A stretch of DNA of 64,000 nt, from NCBI RefSeq assembly GCF_014651595.1, contig NZ_BMXE01000008.1, positions 1 to 64,000 on the forward strand, written 5' to 3'. Shown piece after piece: positions 24,693-36,557 of this stretch. The DNA is from Pseudovibrio japonicus. GTDB lineage: Bacteria; Pseudomonadota; Alphaproteobacteria; Rhizobiales; Stappiaceae. How positions within the stretch are numbered: the first letter of the stretch is position 1; every line of letters begins with the position of its first letter. Below the pieces are notes generated by a model, which worked only from the letters and a program-made list of their open reading frames with translations, was not told where the DNA came from and did not search any database. Both the position numbers and the translations under genes were made by a program.

Positions 24693-25658
24693 TTAGCTCG
24701 CCATGTCAGCAATCAGCGCGACGCTCTTGTATCCCCGCTTTGACAGACCCTGCGCCCCGCGCCATGCCCGCAAGCCTGTCTTGCAGCAAAGCACAACGCG
24801 GTCAGCATCGCTGAAGTCATGCATTGCAAGTGCGTCCGGCAGAACACGAATAGCACCCGCACAAACGCGTTCCGGCGCCTCAGCGCTGTCCCGAAGTTCA
24901 ACAATCAGATCAGTCGATCCAAGGTCACCCACGCTTATAAACGGAGCATGCCACTCTGGTTCCTTTGCGTTGAGAAACGAGAAGCCGCCAAATGCAAAGC
25001 TTTTCAAATCAACAGTCACGAGCCGGCCCAACGGACTGGGAGAGAACCCCAGCAAGACACTAAGAACCATCTGAGCCTGCATAGTCCCGATAGTGCCCAC
25101 AGCAGGGCCAAGAACACCTGCAGTGGAGCAAGTGGCGCCATTGCTCGGAGGCGCTGGAAAGACAGCTCTCAACGAAGGTGCCCCTCCACAAAAGCCCCCA
25201 AGATAGCCCGAGGTTCCAAGAACCGAGGCTGAGATGAGCGGCTTCCCCTGTCTGTAGCATTCATCGGAGAGAGTGTAGGACGCCGCAAAAGTGTCCGCTG
25301 CATCAACAATGATGTCAGCCTGATCAACCAACTCACCTGCATTTGCCGGGGTCAGCGCTATGCCCAGCGCGCGCACCTCCACCTCAGGATTATAATCGCG
25401 CAAACGAGCTGCAGAAGCAGAAGCCTTGTTCTTGCCAATGTCGGTCAGCGAGTAAAGCGGCTGCCGGTGCAGGTTACTCTCATCAACCACATCAGGATCA
25501 ACCACAGTAAGTGTGCCAAGGCCAGCCCCTGCAAGATACTGCAACACCGGACAACCCAAGCCACCGGCCCCGACCACCAGAACATGGGAGTTCCTCAAAC
25601 GGTCCTGACCATCCCGCCCAACCTCCGGCAGGATCATCTGGCGGTCATAGCGCGTCAT
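24693..25658 (-). CDS. thiF: ThiF-type adenylyltransferase with C-terminal rhodanese-like domain
   Basis: About 321 residues. The E1-like domain comes first: RYDRQMILPEVG, the GAGGLGCPVLQYLAGAG nucleotide loop and DNLHRQ-like ESNLHRQPLY. A rhodanese-like tail carries VVLCCKTGLRAWRGA, with Cys in the active loop. The E1-like domain would adenylate the ThiS C-terminus and the rhodanese part supply sulphur for the thiazole. A CxxC zinc pair is not obvious. ATG 25658 overlaps the ThiE stop by four bases. It is the last gene of the thi operon. MoeB/MoaD-type activity is possible by sequence alone, but the operon points to ThiS. Confidence 0.87.
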   Translation of the reverse strand: MTRYDRQMILPEVGRDGQDRLRNSHVLVVGAGGLGCPVLQYLAGAGLGTLTVVDPDVVDESNLHRQPLYSLTDIGKNKASASAARLRDYNPEVEVRALGIALTPANAGELVDQADIIVDAADTFAASYTLSDECYRQGKPLISASVLGTSGYLGGFCGGAPSLRAVFPAPPSNGATCSTAGVLGPAVGTIGTMQAQMVLSVLLGFSPSPLGRLVTVDLKSFAFGGFSFLNAKEPEWHAPFISVGDLGSTDLIVELRDSAEAPERVCAGAIRVLPDALAMHDFSDADRVVLCCKTGLRAWRGAQGLSKRGYKSVALIADMAS

Positions 25659-26248
25659 GGCTTGCAAGCCTCCACCCATTCCTGCGTACGGGCAACCGGG
25701 TCCGGTGCCTGCAAGATGTCCGTAACCACCGCAGCACTGTCCGCACCCGCCTCAAACACGCCAGCAAGTCGCTCTGGCGTTAGGCCGCCAATGGCAACAA
25801 GCGGGGTTTGACCCACCATCTGTTTCCAGCGCTGAACACGCTCCAGACCCTGTGGCGCCCATTTCATCTTCTTCAGTTTGGTTGGATAAACTGGCCCCAG
25901 CGCCACATACTCCGGCTTATAAGACAGAGCGCGATCCAGTTCCGCCTCATCATGGGTGGAGAGCCCAAAACGAACACCAGCCTTGCGTAGAGCCGCAAAG
26001 TCAGCGCTGTCCATATCTTCCTGCCCCAGATGAACGAAATCGCAGCCAAGCTCCAGCGCAACCTGCCAGTAATCATTGACGATGAGTTGGGTACCGTGCT
26101 GCCTACAGAAGTCGCGTGCTCGTGCTACCTGTCGGCACACCTCCGTCTCCGGCTGATCCTTTATCCTCAGCTGCACCAGCTTGACGCCATGGGGCACCAG
26201 CTTTTCGATCCAGTCCACACCACCGGTAATCAGATAAAACCGTTCCAT
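25655..26248 (-). CDS. thiE: Thiamine-phosphate synthase
   Basis: A compact TIM barrel of about 197 residues. Visible blocks are VKLVQLRIKD for substrate pyrophosphate and metal, QLIVNDYWQVALELGCDFVHLGQED, then FGLSTHDEAE, YVALGPVYPTKLK and PLVAIGGLTPERL. These are the standard ThiE landmarks. The enzyme joins the hydroxymethylpyrimidine pyrophosphate and thiazole phosphate to give thiamine phosphate. ATG 26248 overlaps the ThiG stop (TGATG), which implies coupled translation. It is slightly shorter than many ThiE proteins, but all core motifs are present. Confidence 0.93.
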   Translation of the reverse strand: MERFYLITGGVDWIEKLVPHGVKLVQLRIKDQPETEVCRQVARARDFCRQHGTQLIVNDYWQVALELGCDFVHLGQEDMDSADFAALRKAGVRFGLSTHDEAELDRALSYKPEYVALGPVYPTKLKKMKWAPQGLERVQRWKQMVGQTPLVAIGGLTPERLAGVFEAGADSAAVVTDILQAPDPVARTQEWVEACKP

Positions 26249-27015
26249 CACACCAACTCCGCCATACCGAGGATAGGGGTGGAGGGCACCGCCATGTCCC
26301 GTGGGTCCATAGGGTCAGCGACCCATCCATTGTGCCCCGCTTCAATCGCCTGTGCCATGGCCTGAGCCATCAAAACCGGATCACCTGCTTTGGCAACTGC
26401 CGTATTCAAAAGCACAGCATCCATGCCCAGCTCCATGGCGCGTGTCGCATCAGAGGGCCGCCCGATCCCCGCATCAACAATGAGTGGGATGTTGGGGAAA
26501 TAGGCCCGCATGGCGCGCAGTGCATCAGGATTGCGCAAACCCTGACCGGAACCAATGGGAGCACCCCATGGCATCAGCACTTCACATCCGGCTTCCAGCA
26601 GTTTCTCACCAACCACCAGATCCTCCGTTGTGTACGGGAACACCTTGAACCCGTCCGCACAGAGGATCTTCGCAGCTTCCACAAGACCAAACACGTCAGG
26701 CTGCAAACTTTCGGAGTGACCAATCACTTCCAGCTTGATCCAGTCGGTTCCAAATAACTCCCGTGCCATCTGCGCTGTCGTCACCGCTTCCTGAACACTA
26801 TGGCAGCCAGCGGTGTTTGGCAGAAAGTGGCAGTTGCACGCCTTCAAAAGATCCCAGAAGCCAGCCCCGGACCCATTCGCCGTTTCCCGCCGCAACGAAA
26901 CCGTGATGATCTCTGTCCGGCTTGCGGTGATCGCGTCTTTTAAAACAGCCGGAGAGGGGTATTGTGCAGTCCCCAGCAGAAGGCGTGACTGCACCTTTTT
27001 CCCGTAAACCTCCAT
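26248..27015 (-). CDS. thiG: Thiazole synthase
   Basis: About 255 residues with the ThiG barrel signatures: [12 protein letters not shown] at the start, ITVSLRR with preceding [27 protein letters not shown] and [15 protein letters not shown], then [21 protein letters not shown] and [11 protein letters not shown]. It condenses deoxyxylulose phosphate, dehydroglycine and the ThiS thiocarboxylate to the thiazole. The glycine oxidase ThiO upstream would supply the imine, as expected in aerobic thiazole synthesis. Start ATG 27015 lies one base after the ThiS stop; the open frame upstream to 27108 is only the shadow of thiS. Confidence 0.95.
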   Translation of the reverse strand: MEVYGKKVQSRLLLGTAQYPSPAVLKDAITASRTEIITVSLRRETANGSGAGFWDLLKACNCHFLPNTAGCHSVQEAVTTAQMARELFGTDWIKLEVIGHSESLQPDVFGLVEAAKILCADGFKVFPYTTEDLVVGEKLLEAGCEVLMPWGAPIGSGQGLRNPDALRAMRAYFPNIPLIVDAGIGRPSDATRAMELGMDAVLLNTAVAKAGDPVLMAQAMAQAIEAGHNGWVADPMDPRDMAVPSTPILGMAELV

Positions 27016-27016
27016 C

Positions 27017-27210
27017 TCACCCTCCCTGCATGGGCGCGAGAACTTCCAGCCGGTCGCCGTCAGAAAGCGGCGTATCCGGGTAGTTCTCGCGAGGAATGAA
27101 ACAACCATTCACCGCAGTTGCGATGGCGGGACTGGTGAATTCCAGCTCTTGAAGCGCCTCCTCCAAGGTCTCTGCAGCAACGTCGCGCGGTTCTGCATTC
27201 ACTATAATGT

Positions 27211-27214
<4 letters not shown>
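27017..27214 (-). CDS. thiS: Sulphur carrier protein ThiS
   Basis: A 65-residue ubiquitin-like protein ending in the diagnostic Gly-Gly (VLAPMQGG), the residue adenylated by ThiF and converted to a thiocarboxylate. [25 protein letters not shown] matches the family core. Its ATG overlaps the ThiO stop by four bases, and ThiG starts one base after its own stop. Confidence 0.95.
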
Positions 27215-30182
<2,968 letters not shown>

Positions 30183-30226
30183 GATTTTGCTAGAACGATT
30201 ACAAATAGTTGTCAAGGTGAAGTCGG

Positions 30227-30367
30227 ATGAATGAAGCCTCGGAAAACAGGTCTGTCGGGGCCGTAAACAAAGAAGAGTTGCAGCTCTCTATTGGACTTAC
30301 GGGTTTGCGTACCTATTTCTCCTCTGACAATTTTACCTCTGGATATCGCAACCAAGAATATCAATAA
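30227..30367 (+). CDS. Possible 46-residue small protein coupled to the PhoD-like gene
   Basis: A short frame (MNEASENRSVG... to GYRNQEYQ) starts at ATG 30227 behind AAGGTGA at a suitable distance. It ends with TAA directly before ATG 30368 of the phosphatase gene. The phosphatase has no good ribosome-binding site of its own, so translation coupling would make sense. No family, signal peptide or membrane helix is recognised. It could also be an untranslated or regulatory leader. Confidence 0.4.
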   Translation: MNEASENRSVGAVNKEELQLSIGLTGLRTYFSSDNFTSGYRNQEYQ

Positions 30368-32335
30368 ATGCCTGAAACACGTTCTCTCCCCCCCGTTCTT
30401 GCTGGTCCGATGTTGCGACGTCTGGAGACCACGCGTTTAACGCTATGGCTGGCTGTCCGCGCTCCTGCAGACGTGAAACTGGAGCTGATGCCGCAAGATG
30501 ATGCGCCGCAAACCTACCAGCTGTCCAAGGACCAGCCGGAGGTAAAGCTGATCACAGCCGGTCAGCACCTGCATTACCTGCTGATCGATCTGCCGCTGGA
30601 AAAGCCCCTCCCACAAGACTGCTGGATCAGCTACCGCCTTTCACTGCGCATGGACGACGAAGAGGGCGCGGGTTGGCAGGACCATACAGTCTGGGCACCT
30701 GATATCTGCTATGAGAACCAGAGCCTCCCCGGTTTTCTGCTCAGCTCTAAAGTCTCATCACTTCTGCATGGCTCCTGCCGCAAACCGCACCACGATTCTG
30801 GAGATGGCCTCGTCGCAGCCGACCAGTTTCTGGCAAAGCACATCACCGCAGAAGAGGGGGCAAAGGTTGATCAGGAGAAATGGCCCGCTGCTCTGGTGAT
30901 GAGTGGAGATCAAATCTACTCTGATGATGTGGCCGGCCCCATGTTGCGGGCTATCCACTCCCTCATAAAACGGCTCGGCATTAACGACGAACAACTGAGA
31001 GGGCTGGAGAGTAAAGTTCCCGACACCGCATCAGGCCTGTATCGCCATGAGGACACATACTACCGCCGTGAAAAGTTCCTCCCCAATCTGGAGAAGGACA
31101 GAGCGCTCTGGATGGTGTTGTTCGGCGGGGTCGAAAAGCCGATCTTCACCGCGGACCACGCCCACAACCACCTGATTACGCTTGCCGAGTTTCTGGCAAT
31201 GTATCTGCTCGTCTGGTCGCCCGCAGCCTGGGATTTGGTCAAAACTGATATCCCTCAGAGACTGACACCTGACGAAATCACAGAGTATGTCAGCGAACAG
31301 CAAGTTCTGAAGGACTTTGTCGCTGGTCTCGGCCAGGTCCGCCGGTTGTTCGCTCATCTCCCCGTTGCCATGATCTTCGATGACCACGATGTTACCGACG
31401 ACTGGAACCTCAACCGCGACTGGGAAGAAACCGCCTACAGCCACCCGTTCTCACGCCGGATCATAGGCAACGCCCTGTGCGCCTACATGCTCAATCAGGG
31501 CTGGGGCAACAAACCAGAGGCATTCTCCGCTGAGTTGCTTGAGCAGATGAGCCAAGCCTACAAGGTGCCCGGAACCAGCGTTTACGATGAGTTTCTCGAC
31601 ACCCTCCTTGCCTTTGAGAACTGGGATTACCACTGGGAGCTGGACCCACCACTGCTGGTTCTAGATACCCGGACACGCCGCTGGAGGTCAGAGCGATCAG
31701 GCCATCTGCCCTCCGGTCTTTTGGATTGGGAAGCGGTAACCGACCTGCAGCGCTCCTTGCGCGGCAAAGACGCTGTTCTGCTCGTATCAGCTGCCCCGAT
31801 CTTTGGTGTGAAGCTGATCGAAACCCTGCAAAAACTCCTCACCTTCATGGGCAAGCCATTGATGGTGGACGCAGAATATTGGATGGCCCATCCCGGAACC
31901 GCAGACGGTATTTTGAACGTGTTCCGCCACAGAAAAACGCCAGATCGCTTTACGATCCTTTCCGGCGACGTGCACTACTCCTTCGTTTACGATGTGGAGC
32001 TGCGCGGTCACTCCCGTGGTCCAGATATCTGGCAGATCTGCAGCAGCGGCATCAAAAACGAGTTCCCCGCCAAACTGCTCGACAAACTCGACCACCTGAA
32101 CCGCTGGCTCTATGCCCCGCGCTCTCCGCTGAACTGGCTCACCAGACGGCGTGGAATGAAGGTGATCCCCCGCAAGCCAGTGGGCACGCATCACGGCAGA
32201 CGCCTGCTGAATGCAAGCGGAATTGGGTTAGTTGAATTTGATGACCACGGCGGTCCGGATAAAATTAGCCAGCTGCTACCGGATGGGGAGCAGGTAGTCT
32301 TTGTGCGTCGTGAAGAGGAAGCCCGCTGGGATTAA
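30368..32335 (+). CDS. PhoD-like metallophosphatase family protein
   Basis: A 655-residue protein. An N-terminal beta-rich domain (to about residue 120) precedes a PhoD-type metallophosphatase domain. Metal-binding motifs are visible: LLHGSCRKPHHD near 135, VMSGDQIYSDD near 178, IFDDHDVTDDWN near 337 and ILSGDVHYSF near 535. No signal peptide is seen, unlike classical secreted PhoD, so it is probably cytoplasmic. Substrate unknown; relatives hydrolyse phosphodiesters or phosphomonoesters with calcium and iron. The start directly follows the stop of a possible small upstream gene. Confidence 0.8.
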   Translation: MPETRSLPPVLAGPMLRRLETTRLTLWLAVRAPADVKLELMPQDDAPQTYQLSKDQPEVKLITAGQHLHYLLIDLPLEKPLPQDCWISYRLSLRMDDEEGAGWQDHTVWAPDICYENQSLPGFLLSSKVSSLLHGSCRKPHHDSGDGLVAADQFLAKHITAEEGAKVDQEKWPAALVMSGDQIYSDDVAGPMLRAIHSLIKRLGINDEQLRGLESKVPDTASGLYRHEDTYYRREKFLPNLEKDRALWMVLFGGVEKPIFTADHAHNHLITLAEFLAMYLLVWSPAAWDLVKTDIPQRLTPDEITEYVSEQQVLKDFVAGLGQVRRLFAHLPVAMIFDDHDVTDDWNLNRDWEETAYSHPFSRRIIGNALCAYMLNQGWGNKPEAFSAELLEQMSQAYKVPGTSVYDEFLDTLLAFENWDYHWELDPPLLVLDTRTRRWRSERSGHLPSGLLDWEAVTDLQRSLRGKDAVLLVSAAPIFGVKLIETLQKLLTFMGKPLMVDAEYWMAHPGTADGILNVFRHRKTPDRFTILSGDVHYSFVYDVELRGHSRGPDIWQICSSGIKNEFPAKLLDKLDHLNRWLYAPRSPLNWLTRRRGMKVIPRKPVGTHHGRRLLNASGIGLVEFDDHGGPDKISQLLPDGEQVVFVRREEEARWD

Positions 32336-32495
32336 GCGCGGGCAATTTAGGTCCAAAATAATACCTGCACGCTGCACCTGACTTGCGGATAATTGCTTCG
32401 TATGCTGCCAGTTTAACGTAAATGTTCTCCGATTTAAAATATATCATTGTCATATTATGAGTTATTGGTATGATATTGGTATCAGGGAGAAGCAT

Positions 32496-33452
32496 GTGTC
32501 CGGCATATCGAGAAAACTGGGATTCCCAGAAAAGCCCAATCCGCAGGAGTGGCGTGAAACCGAGCAAAGATCTTCACGTTTTGCAGGCTTGGAAACCTGG
32601 GGAACCAGTGAAGTTCTCAAAGCATTGCTGGGCGGCCAAATGCAGGCCCTCAATGCAGTTTGGGCAGCTCTTGACGATTTGGAGGCCGCTGTCGATTCCG
32701 CAGCCCAAAGGCTGCAAACAGGCGAGGGCAGGCTTGTTTATGTGGGCGCTGGAACCTCCGGCAGATTGGGTGTCCTCGACGGTATCGAACTCATTCCTAC
32801 ATTCGGATGGCCTGACGAACGCCTGCTCTACGGCTTGGCTGGCGGCGAAGCTGGTCTCTTGCACTCGCAAGAAAGGGCCGAAGACAGCGCTGAAGTGGGC
32901 CGGAACTTTATCCTTGAACACGATGTTGGCGCAAATGACGTAGTGCTGGGACTGGCTGCGAGCGGAACCACACCGTTTACCCGCGCTGCCATTCAGGCAG
33001 CCCGCGCATCCGGCGCACTCACCATTGCTTTGGCAAACAATCCAGAAAGCCCGATGCTGTATGATGCGGATCACCATATCCTTTTAAGAACGGGCGCTGA
33101 GGTTCTGGCAGGCTCAACACGCCTTTCTGCAGGAACCAGCCAGAAGGCAGCGCTGAACCTGTTCTCGACGGGGCTTATGGTGCGCCTGAAGAAGGTGTAT
33201 CGCGGTTATATGGTTGATATGCAGCTGACCAACACCAAGCTCACACAACGGGCAAAGGATATGGTTGTTGCACTCACCGGCTGCTCTCAGGAAAGAGCAA
33301 CAGCTGCCCTGCAGGAAAGCGACAATCAGATTAAACTGGCCGTACTGATAGTGTTTGGCGCCACAAAAATACAGGCGACCAATGTACTGGCAGAAACACG
33401 AGGAGATTTGGGAGAGTCTCTTCAGGTCCTCGGGTTGCATCAACCCGACTGA
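32496..33452 (+). CDS. murQ: N-acetylmuramic acid 6-phosphate etherase
   Basis: About 318 residues with a SIS-domain sugar-phosphate fold: LVYVGAGTSGRLGVLDGIELIPTFG near residue 82, GLAGGEAGL, VVLGLAASGTTPFTRAAI and GSTRLSAGTSQKAALN. MurQ splits MurNAc 6-phosphate into GlcNAc 6-phosphate and lactate during cell-wall recycling. GTG 32496 has AGGGAG six bases upstream. An ATG at 32457 adds 13 residues with no ribosome-binding site. It stands alone apart from a downstream fragment of a sugar ABC-transporter ATPase, which suggests a lost transport operon. Confidence 0.93.
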   Translation: MSGISRKLGFPEKPNPQEWRETEQRSSRFAGLETWGTSEVLKALLGGQMQALNAVWAALDDLEAAVDSAAQRLQTGEGRLVYVGAGTSGRLGVLDGIELIPTFGWPDERLLYGLAGGEAGLLHSQERAEDSAEVGRNFILEHDVGANDVVLGLAASGTTPFTRAAIQAARASGALTIALANNPESPMLYDADHHILLRTGAEVLAGSTRLSAGTSQKAALNLFSTGLMVRLKKVYRGYMVDMQLTNTKLTQRAKDMVVALTGCSQERATAALQESDNQIKLAVLIVFGATKIQATNVLAETRGDLGESLQVLGLHQPD

Positions 33453-33455
33453 CTT

Positions 33456-33668
33456 GGCGTCTGTGACTCGGCATCCGTCCGTCCCAATGTGCACTGCATG
33501 AGGTTGAAGGGGAGGGGGTACCTGAAAGTGGAGGTCCTGCTTGAGGAGTATCTGGGCGACACCACTTACGTTTATGTGGAACTGGAAACCGGAGAACACA
33601 TGATCATCCGTCAGGACCTCGAGGTCTCTCGACAAGCTGGTGATGTGGTGTTTGTGGAACTTGCCTAG
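33456..33668 (+). pseudogene. C-terminal fragment of a MalK/UgpC-type ABC-transporter ATPase
   Basis: Directly after murQ, a frame reads SVRPN, then LKVEVLLEEYLGDTTYVYVEL, RQDLEVSRQAGDVVFVELA and a stop. This matches the TOBE domain that ends sugar-import ATPases (VRPE..., VE.LG, GD.V). The whole nucleotide-binding domain is missing. It is most simply the stump of a deleted sugar transporter gene next to murQ. Confidence 0.65.
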
Positions 33669-33706
33669 TGCGGAAAAGGAAACCGAGGAGGGGCTGCTGC
33701 CTCTCC

Positions 33707-34633
33707 TCAATTGTCATCGATTTGCGGTTTATAGTCGAACTCAATGAACTGTAGGAATTTGCGCAAGATATCTGTCTCGTAGTTCTTCTTATAAATCGCG
33801 CAAAGGTCAGCCGGAATTTCTTCTTTCAGACGAATGAACCGCACGTTCTTGGATTTCTGGCTGCGAAAACAATCGCTGACCAGAGCAATCGCCTGTCCTG
33901 AGGCGACCAGCGCCAGCAACGTGCTGGGCTCCAAAACCTCAAAGGCAGCTTTCGGGTAAAATCCCTGTTCTTTACACTTGGCAATCAGATACGGCGTGGT
34001 GTTCGACATGCTGCGATCCAGCACCGCCATTTCCTCATCTTTCAGCTCTTCCAGTGCCACCAATCGCCGGTCCTTGAGCGGGTGAGTACTGGGGACAGCC
34101 AGTGTAAGCGGTTCTTTCACCAGCACCTTTGAATTCAGCGCGGGCTCATTGAGCGTATCGCCATAACGGCAGATGCCCAGATCCACTACACCACCCTTCA
34201 AAGCCTCTTTTTGCTGGTTTGGTGCCAATTCTGTAAAATTTAATGCACAATCTGAATGCTTGGACTTGAAATCCGACAATAAGTTCGCAAATCCATCGAG
34301 GAATGCGCTGCTCACGATCCCGATGTTAAGGGTAAAGTTCTCTGCACGCCCCTGACGCTGGGTGTTTGTGATGGCGTAATCAAGAGTATTGAAGATCTGT
34401 TCGCACTCCCGCTTCAGGACCCGCCCTGCAGCAGTCAGTGTGACGTTTCGGGAATCCCTGTGAAACAGAGAAAGTCCGAGAGCGACTTCCAACTCTTTGA
34501 TTTGTATAGACATTGGTGATTTGGAAATATGCAACTCTTCAGCCGCCCGACCAAAGTGCCCACTTACTGCGACTTGATGAAAGTAACGCAGCATCTTTAA
34601 AGTAATGCGGCCTGATGTAATAAGTTCATGCAT
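33707..34633 (-). CDS. LysR-type transcriptional regulator
   Basis: A 308-residue LysR regulator. The N-terminal winged helix (MLRYFHQVAVSGHFGRAAEELHISKSPMSIQIKELEVALGLSLFHRDSRNVTLTAAG) is complete. A periplasmic-binding-like effector domain follows from about residue 95. It is divergent from the nupC locus across about 250 AT-rich bases, the usual arrangement for a LysR protein and its target. A TTCGAACTTCGAA repeat in that gap is a possible site. The effector is unknown; a nucleoside or related metabolite would fit the neighbour. Confidence 0.9.
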   Translation of the reverse strand: MHELITSGRITLKMLRYFHQVAVSGHFGRAAEELHISKSPMSIQIKELEVALGLSLFHRDSRNVTLTAAGRVLKRECEQIFNTLDYAITNTQRQGRAENFTLNIGIVSSAFLDGFANLLSDFKSKHSDCALNFTELAPNQQKEALKGGVVDLGICRYGDTLNEPALNSKVLVKEPLTLAVPSTHPLKDRRLVALEELKDEEMAVLDRSMSNTTPYLIAKCKEQGFYPKAAFEVLEPSTLLALVASGQAIALVSDCFRSQKSKNVRFIRLKEEIPADLCAIYKKNYETDILRKFLQFIEFDYKPQIDDN

Positions 34634-34818
34634 GAATTTGTTATGTTTTTTTTGTTTTTCGCGGTGTTGTAGAGCTTAAAATTCTACTATTTTTATTTTA
34701 TATATTCCGCAAGAGCTTTGATCTACGAAATAATCCGTAATCTGCGCTTTTTTCTACGTAATATTTTATAATTCGTTTCGAACTTCGAAATGATTGATGT
34801 ATTTAAAAAACTTAAAAA

Positions 34819-34880
34819 TTGCCTCATATGCAATTAGGTTGCCCTCACCGAAGGGAATTAATTAAAAGGTGAGGCAAATT
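34819..34880 (+). promoter_or_regulatory. Leader with two mutually exclusive anti-Shine-Dalgarno segments
   Basis: The ribosome-binding site GGTGAGGCAA (34868-34877) can pair with TTGCCTCA (34819-34826), giving 8 bp, or with TTGCCCTCACC (34839-34849), giving 10 bp with one bulge. Both upstream segments compete for the same site, a layout suggestive of a translational switch before the 34881 frame and nupC. Confidence 0.45.
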
Positions 34881-35135
34881 ATGCAATCGGGTCAGTCCAT
34901 ATTCGCACCTGCACAAGGTGGGTGTACTGAGCCAGTCGTATGCTTTTCTTTTGGGGACGCCGAAGGCTCCTACCCAAGAACTCCCACAGCTAATGTTTCT
35001 ACAGCAGCGATAATTCCCGGTGAAGTACCAAAAGGGTCTACAGCCGCAGGTGTTTTGCATTGTTTTTCAATGGCAAAGCATTTGTTGGATGCGGGTGGCC
35101 ATCACAACTATCCACGCGAAGGTGGGTACGGTTAG
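34881..35135 (+). CDS. Possible 84-residue protein or leader peptide upstream of nupC
   Basis: The frame starts at ATG 34881, seven bases after a strong GGTGAGG, and runs 84 codons (MQSGQSIFAPAQGG... to NYPREGGYG). I recognise no family and no signal or membrane segment. The sequence is rich in Gly, Ala and Pro with two Cys. It ends 76 bases before nupC on the same strand. The site can be masked by upstream RNA pairing. It is either a small coupled protein or part of a structured leader. Confidence 0.45.
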   Translation: MQSGQSIFAPAQGGCTEPVVCFSFGDAEGSYPRTPTANVSTAAIIPGEVPKGSTAAGVLHCFSMAKHLLDAGGHHNYPREGGYG

Positions 35136-35211
35136 TCGCCTTCTGGCACTTCAGAAATTCTCCCCAACCATAATCAACAACCTATCTCAGAGCCTCTGGG
35201 AGGAGCTCACA

Positions 35212-36474
35212 ATGTTCGCTACAGGTTTTCTAGGCATCGTTACTCTAATCGTTATTGCTGTATTGGTTTCAACCAACCGCAAAGCGATTAACCTCCGCAC
35301 CGTAGGTGGTGCGCTGGCACTCCAGATCGGTATTGGCGCATTCGTTCTTTATGTCCCGGCTGGCCGTGCCATGCTTCATGGAATGTCACAGGGCATCGCC
35401 GGTGTTATCGCTAGTGGTCGTTCGGGCGTCGACTTCCTGTTCGGTAACCTCACTAATGGTTCTCTTTCCGATACTGTTGGGTTTGTGTTTGCCTTCAACG
35501 TACTTTGCCTGGTTATCTTCTTCTCCGCTTTGATTGCGGTGCTGTACCACCTCGGCGTTATGCAGATCGTCATTCGCGTCATTGGTGGCGGTATGGCAAA
35601 GCTTCTCGGCACCTCCCAGGCAGAATCCATGTCTGCAGTTTCCAACGTGTTCGTCGGCCAGACCGAGGCTCCACTCGTTGTGAAGCCATACATGTCCAAG
35701 ATGTCTGACAGTGAGTTCTTCGCCATCATGTGTGGTGGTATGGCATCTGTCGCGGGTACCGTTCTTGGCGGTTACGCGCTGATGGGCGTTAAGATTGAAT
35801 ACCTTCTCGCAGCATCCTTCATGGCTGCTCCAGGTGGTCTTCTCTTCGCAAAACTCATCCTGCCAGAAACCAAAGACACCAACTATACCGTCGACAAGAA
35901 CGTCAGCTTTGACGAAGAGCATCCTGAGAACGTGCTTGCGGCAGCCGGTCAGGGCGCAATGAATGGCCTCAAGCTCGCAGGTGCAATCGGCGCAAACCTT
36001 GTTGCGATGATCGGCCTGATCACTCTGGTTAACATGATGCTCGGCGGTCTTGGTGGTTTCGCAGGTTTGGAACTGTCTCTGGAAATGATCCTCGGTTGGA
36101 TCTTCGCTCCAGTTGCATTCCTACTGGGTGTTCCATGGGCAGACGTTGATGTTGCAGGTTCTCTGATCGGTAAGAAGCTGGTGGTCAACGAGTTCGTAGC
36201 TTACCTCGACCTGAAGAACTACCTCGTGGATGCCAAGGCATTGGAAATGGGTCTGCCGGTCATTTCTGAAAAGACCAAGGCGATTGTTTCCTTCGCACTC
36301 TGCGGCTTCGCGAACATCTCCTCCATGGGCATTCTCATCGGTGGTCTGGGTGTTCTGGCTCCAAAACGCATGAACTTCATCGCGAAGTACGGCCCACGCA
36401 CCCTGCTGGCTGCGACCTGCTCAAACCTTATGAGCGCCGCGATCGCAGGTATCTTTATCTCATTGGCAATGTAA
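35212..36474 (+). CDS. Concentrative nucleoside transporter (NupC/CNT family)
   Basis: A 420-residue inner-membrane protein with about ten or more helices. CNT signatures are GVMQIVIRVIGGGMAKLLGTSQAESMSAVSNVFVGQTEAPLVVKPY (the conserved helical hairpin region with the QTEAP substrate motif), MASVAGTVLGGYALMG and VVNEFVAYLDL. Members import nucleosides with protons or sodium. ATG 35212 has AGGAG upstream; a longer frame from 35020 overlaps the small upstream frame and is unlikely. A good terminator follows. Divergent LysR and the leader at 34819-34880 are candidate regulators. Confidence 0.93.
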   Translation: MFATGFLGIVTLIVIAVLVSTNRKAINLRTVGGALALQIGIGAFVLYVPAGRAMLHGMSQGIAGVIASGRSGVDFLFGNLTNGSLSDTVGFVFAFNVLCLVIFFSALIAVLYHLGVMQIVIRVIGGGMAKLLGTSQAESMSAVSNVFVGQTEAPLVVKPYMSKMSDSEFFAIMCGGMASVAGTVLGGYALMGVKIEYLLAASFMAAPGGLLFAKLILPETKDTNYTVDKNVSFDEEHPENVLAAAGQGAMNGLKLAGAIGANLVAMIGLITLVNMMLGGLGGFAGLELSLEMILGWIFAPVAFLLGVPWADVDVAGSLIGKKLVVNEFVAYLDLKNYLVDAKALEMGLPVISEKTKAIVSFALCGFANISSMGILIGGLGVLAPKRMNFIAKYGPRTLLAATCSNLMSAAIAGIFISLAM

Positions 36475-36509
36475 GAGAGTTTTCTTCCTTAATCTCTGAA
36501 TTGCCATTA

Positions 36510-36537
36510 CGGGGGGAGCTTTGCTCTCCCCGTTTTT
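36510..36537 (+). terminator. Terminator of the nucleoside transporter gene
   Basis: CGGGGGGAGC and GCTCTCCCCG form a 10-bp stem with one G-U pair around TTT, followed by five T. It ends about 20 bases before the convergent GFA-family gene. Confidence 0.85.
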
Positions 36538-36557
36538 ATTTGTCTTATGGCTCACCA

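Noticed and set aside
32457-32495. Upstream ATG start for murQ
   Set aside because: No ribosome-binding site precedes ATG 32457, whereas GTG 32496 has AGGGAG at an ideal distance.
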